Assembly: GCA_017860085.1 (NCBI GenBank)
Contig: JAFNAJ010000194.1
Coordinates: forward strand, 1-9,078
DNA from: Acidobacteriota bacterium
GTDB lineage: Bacteria; Acidobacteriota; Vicinamibacteria; Vicinamibacterales; JAFNAJ01
Reading direction: 5' to 3'
Length of the DNA: 9,078 bases
Part shown: piece after piece, positions 6,943 to 9,078 of the stretch
Layout of the letters: the number at the start of each line of letters is the position of its first letter
How positions within the stretch are numbered: the stretch's first letter is position 1
Made by a program: the position numbers and the translations under genes
The notes under the pieces: model-generated
Told to the model about the DNA's origin: nothing
Database searches by the model: none
Seen by the model: the letters and a program-made list of their open reading frames with translations, nothing else

Positions 6943-9078
6943 CTACTGTCCCTGCGGTGTCAGCAGCAGCACCCGTGCGTGGGACCCACCCTCTTGTAAC
7001 TCGATCCCGGACTCCATGAGCGCACTTCCAGTGGCCCGGCCGAAAACCCGTCCATCGATTGAGACGACCTCGTACTCGACGTCCGGGAGGAGCAACACCG
7101 GGAAGACGGTGAATCGCTCGGCGGTCCCGTCGTTCTGAAACGCAAACAGCACGGCGTCCCCGGACGTGGTCACCGCCATCGTGGCATCCCACGACGGAGC
7201 GGACGCTTCGGAAACCTGCTCGGTGAGCAGGGCGGCGCTGGCACCACGAACAACCGTTCGCACACGCTTGTAGGTCTCGACCTCCCGCGCGAGCGCCTCC
7301 TGGGCATCGTCGTCGAGATCCTGGTCCCGGTAGCTGAGACCCAGCACCCCGAACATCCGGCTTCTGGTCAGCCAGCCGAGATCGTCCTCGTCGTCCAGCC
7401 GTTCACCGCCCCCCGACATGGCGTACGAGAGCAGATAGGCCGGTGGGAGCACGGTTGAGAGACCCTGCAGGTTGTGACGGACGTGCAGGGAAGGAGCCGA
7501 GCGGTCGTCCATCCAGCCGACGTCGGTGTATCGCGCGAGGCCGAGATCGATTCGGGCGCCTCCCCCCGAGCAGTTCTCGATCAGCAGCGATGGGTACCGT
7601 GTCCTCAGCTCGGCCAGGATCGCGTAGAGACCCTGCACGTGCGCGACATCGCCATCAGACGCGCCGTGACCATGTCCCTCCCGGTCGCAGAGCAGCCATG
7701 CGTTGTTGTCCCACTTGATGTAGTCGACGCCATACTCCTCGACCAGGCGGATGAGCTGATCGATGACCCACTGGCGTGCCTCCGGATGTGCGAGACAGAT
7801 CTGCGCCGTGTGCTCCTCATCTTCGGCAACGTCCGGACGATAGCGACCGCCGGACGTCGCCAGCCAGGCTTCCTGAACCGAATCGGGCCGGCCCAGCGTC
7901 GCGAGGTCCACTCGCTCGGGCTCGACCCACAGCCCGAACCGCATCCCGCGCTCGTGAGCCAGGTCCGCGAGCGGGCGAATCCCGTCGGGGAACCGTTCGG
8001 CATCCGCACGCCAGGTGCCGAGGCCGTGGTCGAAGTCGTAGAAACCATCGGCCTTCGAGCCCTCGTACCACCCGGCGTCGAGCTGAAAGAGCTCGACGCC
8101 CATCCGCGAGGCCGACTCGATGGCTCTCGCGACGACGTGTGCGTCGACGCGCGTGCCGTGACCGAACCACGTGTTGTAGGTGACGAGCGGTTCGAATCCC
8201 CGTCCCTCGCGCACCACGTCGATGAGAAACGCACGCATCGCCGAAGCCACGCTCGCCTCGGTTCCAGCAGCGATGCCGAAGAACCCGCGCGGCGACGTGA
8301 AAGGCCGATCCCCGGTGACCTGGATGGACACGTCGGGCAGCAGCAGCGAAACCAGCGCGCCCTGGTCCTGACCGTCGACCGTGATCGCCCAGCGCCCCGA
8401 CCACATCAGGCCCCCAAACACGGTCTCTTGGTCGCGGGTCGCGGCAAACCACGGAAAAGCCGACTCGGTCGAGCGTCCGGTGGCCTCGATTCGCAGCGAC
8501 TCTCCGGCTCCCACGGACTGTCGCTCGAGGGAGAAGCCACCCCGGCTGTCTTCGGGCCCGCGCAAGCCTCTGAGCCACGCCACGTCCCGTTCCGACGTCG
8601 AGAGGCGCCAGATCGTGGGCGACTCGATCGTGAGCGGTGTGCCTCCTTGGGAGACCGTGATGGCTGTCCAGACCTCGACGACCGGCACGAGAGGGTGACA
8701 GGCGTACGAGCGCGTGATGCGCGCTGCCGGGCTGCTCGACGAGAACGTCAGATCGAGTCGCAGCCCGTTACCCTCGCTCGTCACCGCGGCACCAAGCAAG
8801 CGAGTTCCCTGCTGCGCATTAGAGAGCGTGACCTGCTGCCCGTTGATGGTGAGGGGGGCTTCCTGCGACGGCTCGACGATGGCGACGTCGCTGGTGGTCA
8901 GCGCCAGCGCCTTGACGACGAGCACACGACGGGCGTCGAAGCCGATCGTGAGCCTCATGACCCCGTTGGTCAGGGTCCAGGGGCCCGACGTGCTTGCGCG
9001 CTCGACGACGACACCGTTTTGGCGGGCGAGGATCTCGGCGCCGGCCGGCGTGGGTAGCATCCACCCCAGGAGGGCCAG
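6943..9078 (-). CDS. GH36-type alpha-galactosidase, probably secreted (5' end beyond window)
   Basis: Clan GH-D glycoside hydrolase that removes terminal alpha-galactosyl residues, e.g. from raffinose-type sugars or galactomannan. In numbering from the ATG at 9060 (705 residues): an N-terminal beta-sandwich (about 25-285), then the TIM barrel with FQLDAGWYEG (325-334), GTWRADAERFPDGIRPL (348-363), FGLWVEPERVD (375-385), YIKWDNN (447-453; D451 as nucleophile), ENCSGGGARIDLGLARY (495-511) and GWMDDRSAP (515-523; acid/base at D518 or D519), and a C-terminal beta domain. The length fits full-size GH36. The frame stays open upstream of ATG 9060 to the edge, adding LALLGW; with the following MLPTPAGA this reads as the end of a signal peptide cleaved before EILARQ, so the true start is beyond 9078. 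Signal peptide and substrate are inferred. It precedes the glycosyltransferase gene. Confidence 0.9.
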   Translation of the reverse strand: MALLGWMLPTPAGAEILARQNGVVVERASTSGPWTLTNGVMRLTIGFDARRVLVVKALALTTSDVAIVEPSQEAPLTINGQQVTLSNAQQGTRLLGAAVTSEGNGLRLDLTFSSSSPAARITRSYACHPLVPVVEVWTAITVSQGGTPLTIESPTIWRLSTSERDVAWLRGLRGPEDSRGGFSLERQSVGAGESLRIEATGRSTESAFPWFAATRDQETVFGGLMWSGRWAITVDGQDQGALVSLLLPDVSIQVTGDRPFTSPRGFFGIAAGTEASVASAMRAFLIDVVREGRGFEPLVTYNTWFGHGTRVDAHVVARAIESASRMGVELFQLDAGWYEGSKADGFYDFDHGLGTWRADAERFPDGIRPLADLAHERGMRFGLWVEPERVDLATLGRPDSVQEAWLATSGGRYRPDVAEDEEHTAQICLAHPEARQWVIDQLIRLVEEYGVDYIKWDNNAWLLCDREGHGHGASDGDVAHVQGLYAILAELRTRYPSLLIENCSGGGARIDLGLARYTDVGWMDDRSAPSLHVRHNLQGLSTVLPPAYLLSYAMSGGGERLDDEDDLGWLTRSRMFGVLGLSYRDQDLDDDAQEALAREVETYKRVRTVVRGASAALLTEQVSEASAPSWDATMAVTTSGDAVLFAFQNDGTAERFTVFPVLLLPDVEYEVVSIDGRVFGRATGSALMESGIELQEGGSHARVLLLTPQGQ

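Noticed and set aside
5800..6999. 399-codon plus-strand frame opposite the glycosyltransferase
   Set aside because: Strongly charged, featureless translation opposite a clear multi-pass membrane protein with family motifs.
7474..9057. 527-codon plus-strand frame opposite the GH36 gene
   Set aside because: The reverse strand encodes a full set of GH36 motifs; the plus frame is Arg/Asp/His-rich without any domain.

Overview
The window is high-GC, gene-dense bacterial DNA with no rRNA, tRNA, CRISPR array or recognisable transposase. GC-rich wobble positions, short intergenic gaps and the mix of genes would fit an environmental Acidobacteriota (Vicinamibacteria/Luteitalea-like) genome. That placement is an inference from style, not from a marker gene.

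Left part (1-2064): the 5' end of an exported protein of unknown function (minus strand) diverges from a fumarylacetoacetate-hydrolase (FAH) family gene (plus). The FAH protein carries an apparent Sec signal peptide placed directly before the normal cytosolic N-terminus. It converges, with only 9 bp between stop codons, on an MBL-fold metallo-hydrolase (minus).

Centre (2104-5599): a proteostasis operon on the plus strand, clpS - clpA - grpE. ClpS delivers N-degron substrates to ClpA. ClpA has two AAA+ domains and an IGF loop for docking on ClpP. GrpE is the DnaK nucleotide-exchange factor and starts on a GTGA overlap with the clpA stop. No clpP, dnaK or dnaJ lies in the window. The clpS-clpA pairing is classical, while grpE as third gene is unusual.

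Right part (5600-9078): the 122-bp gap after grpE holds a 20-bp perfect inverted repeat with a 22-nt loop. It is bracketed by a 14-bp direct repeat, one copy of which contains the grpE stop codon, so it looks like an inserted small repetitive element. Two minus-strand genes follow: a GH36-type alpha-galactosidase, whose start lies beyond the right edge and which is probably secreted, and 30 nt after it a polytopic PIG-V-like GT-C glycosyltransferase.

The main unexplained structure is non-coding or sits inside genes. A degenerate G-rich heptanucleotide repeat appears at three places: the clpS-clpA gap, the clpA inter-domain linker, and the 5' end of the glycosyltransferase gene. Two of these three meet the canonical four-run G-quadruplex pattern. 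Two genes also share a 12-of-13 identical extended -10 box 8-9 nt before their start codons, suggesting leaderless or nearly leaderless transcripts. I did not find a clearly new multi-gene system.
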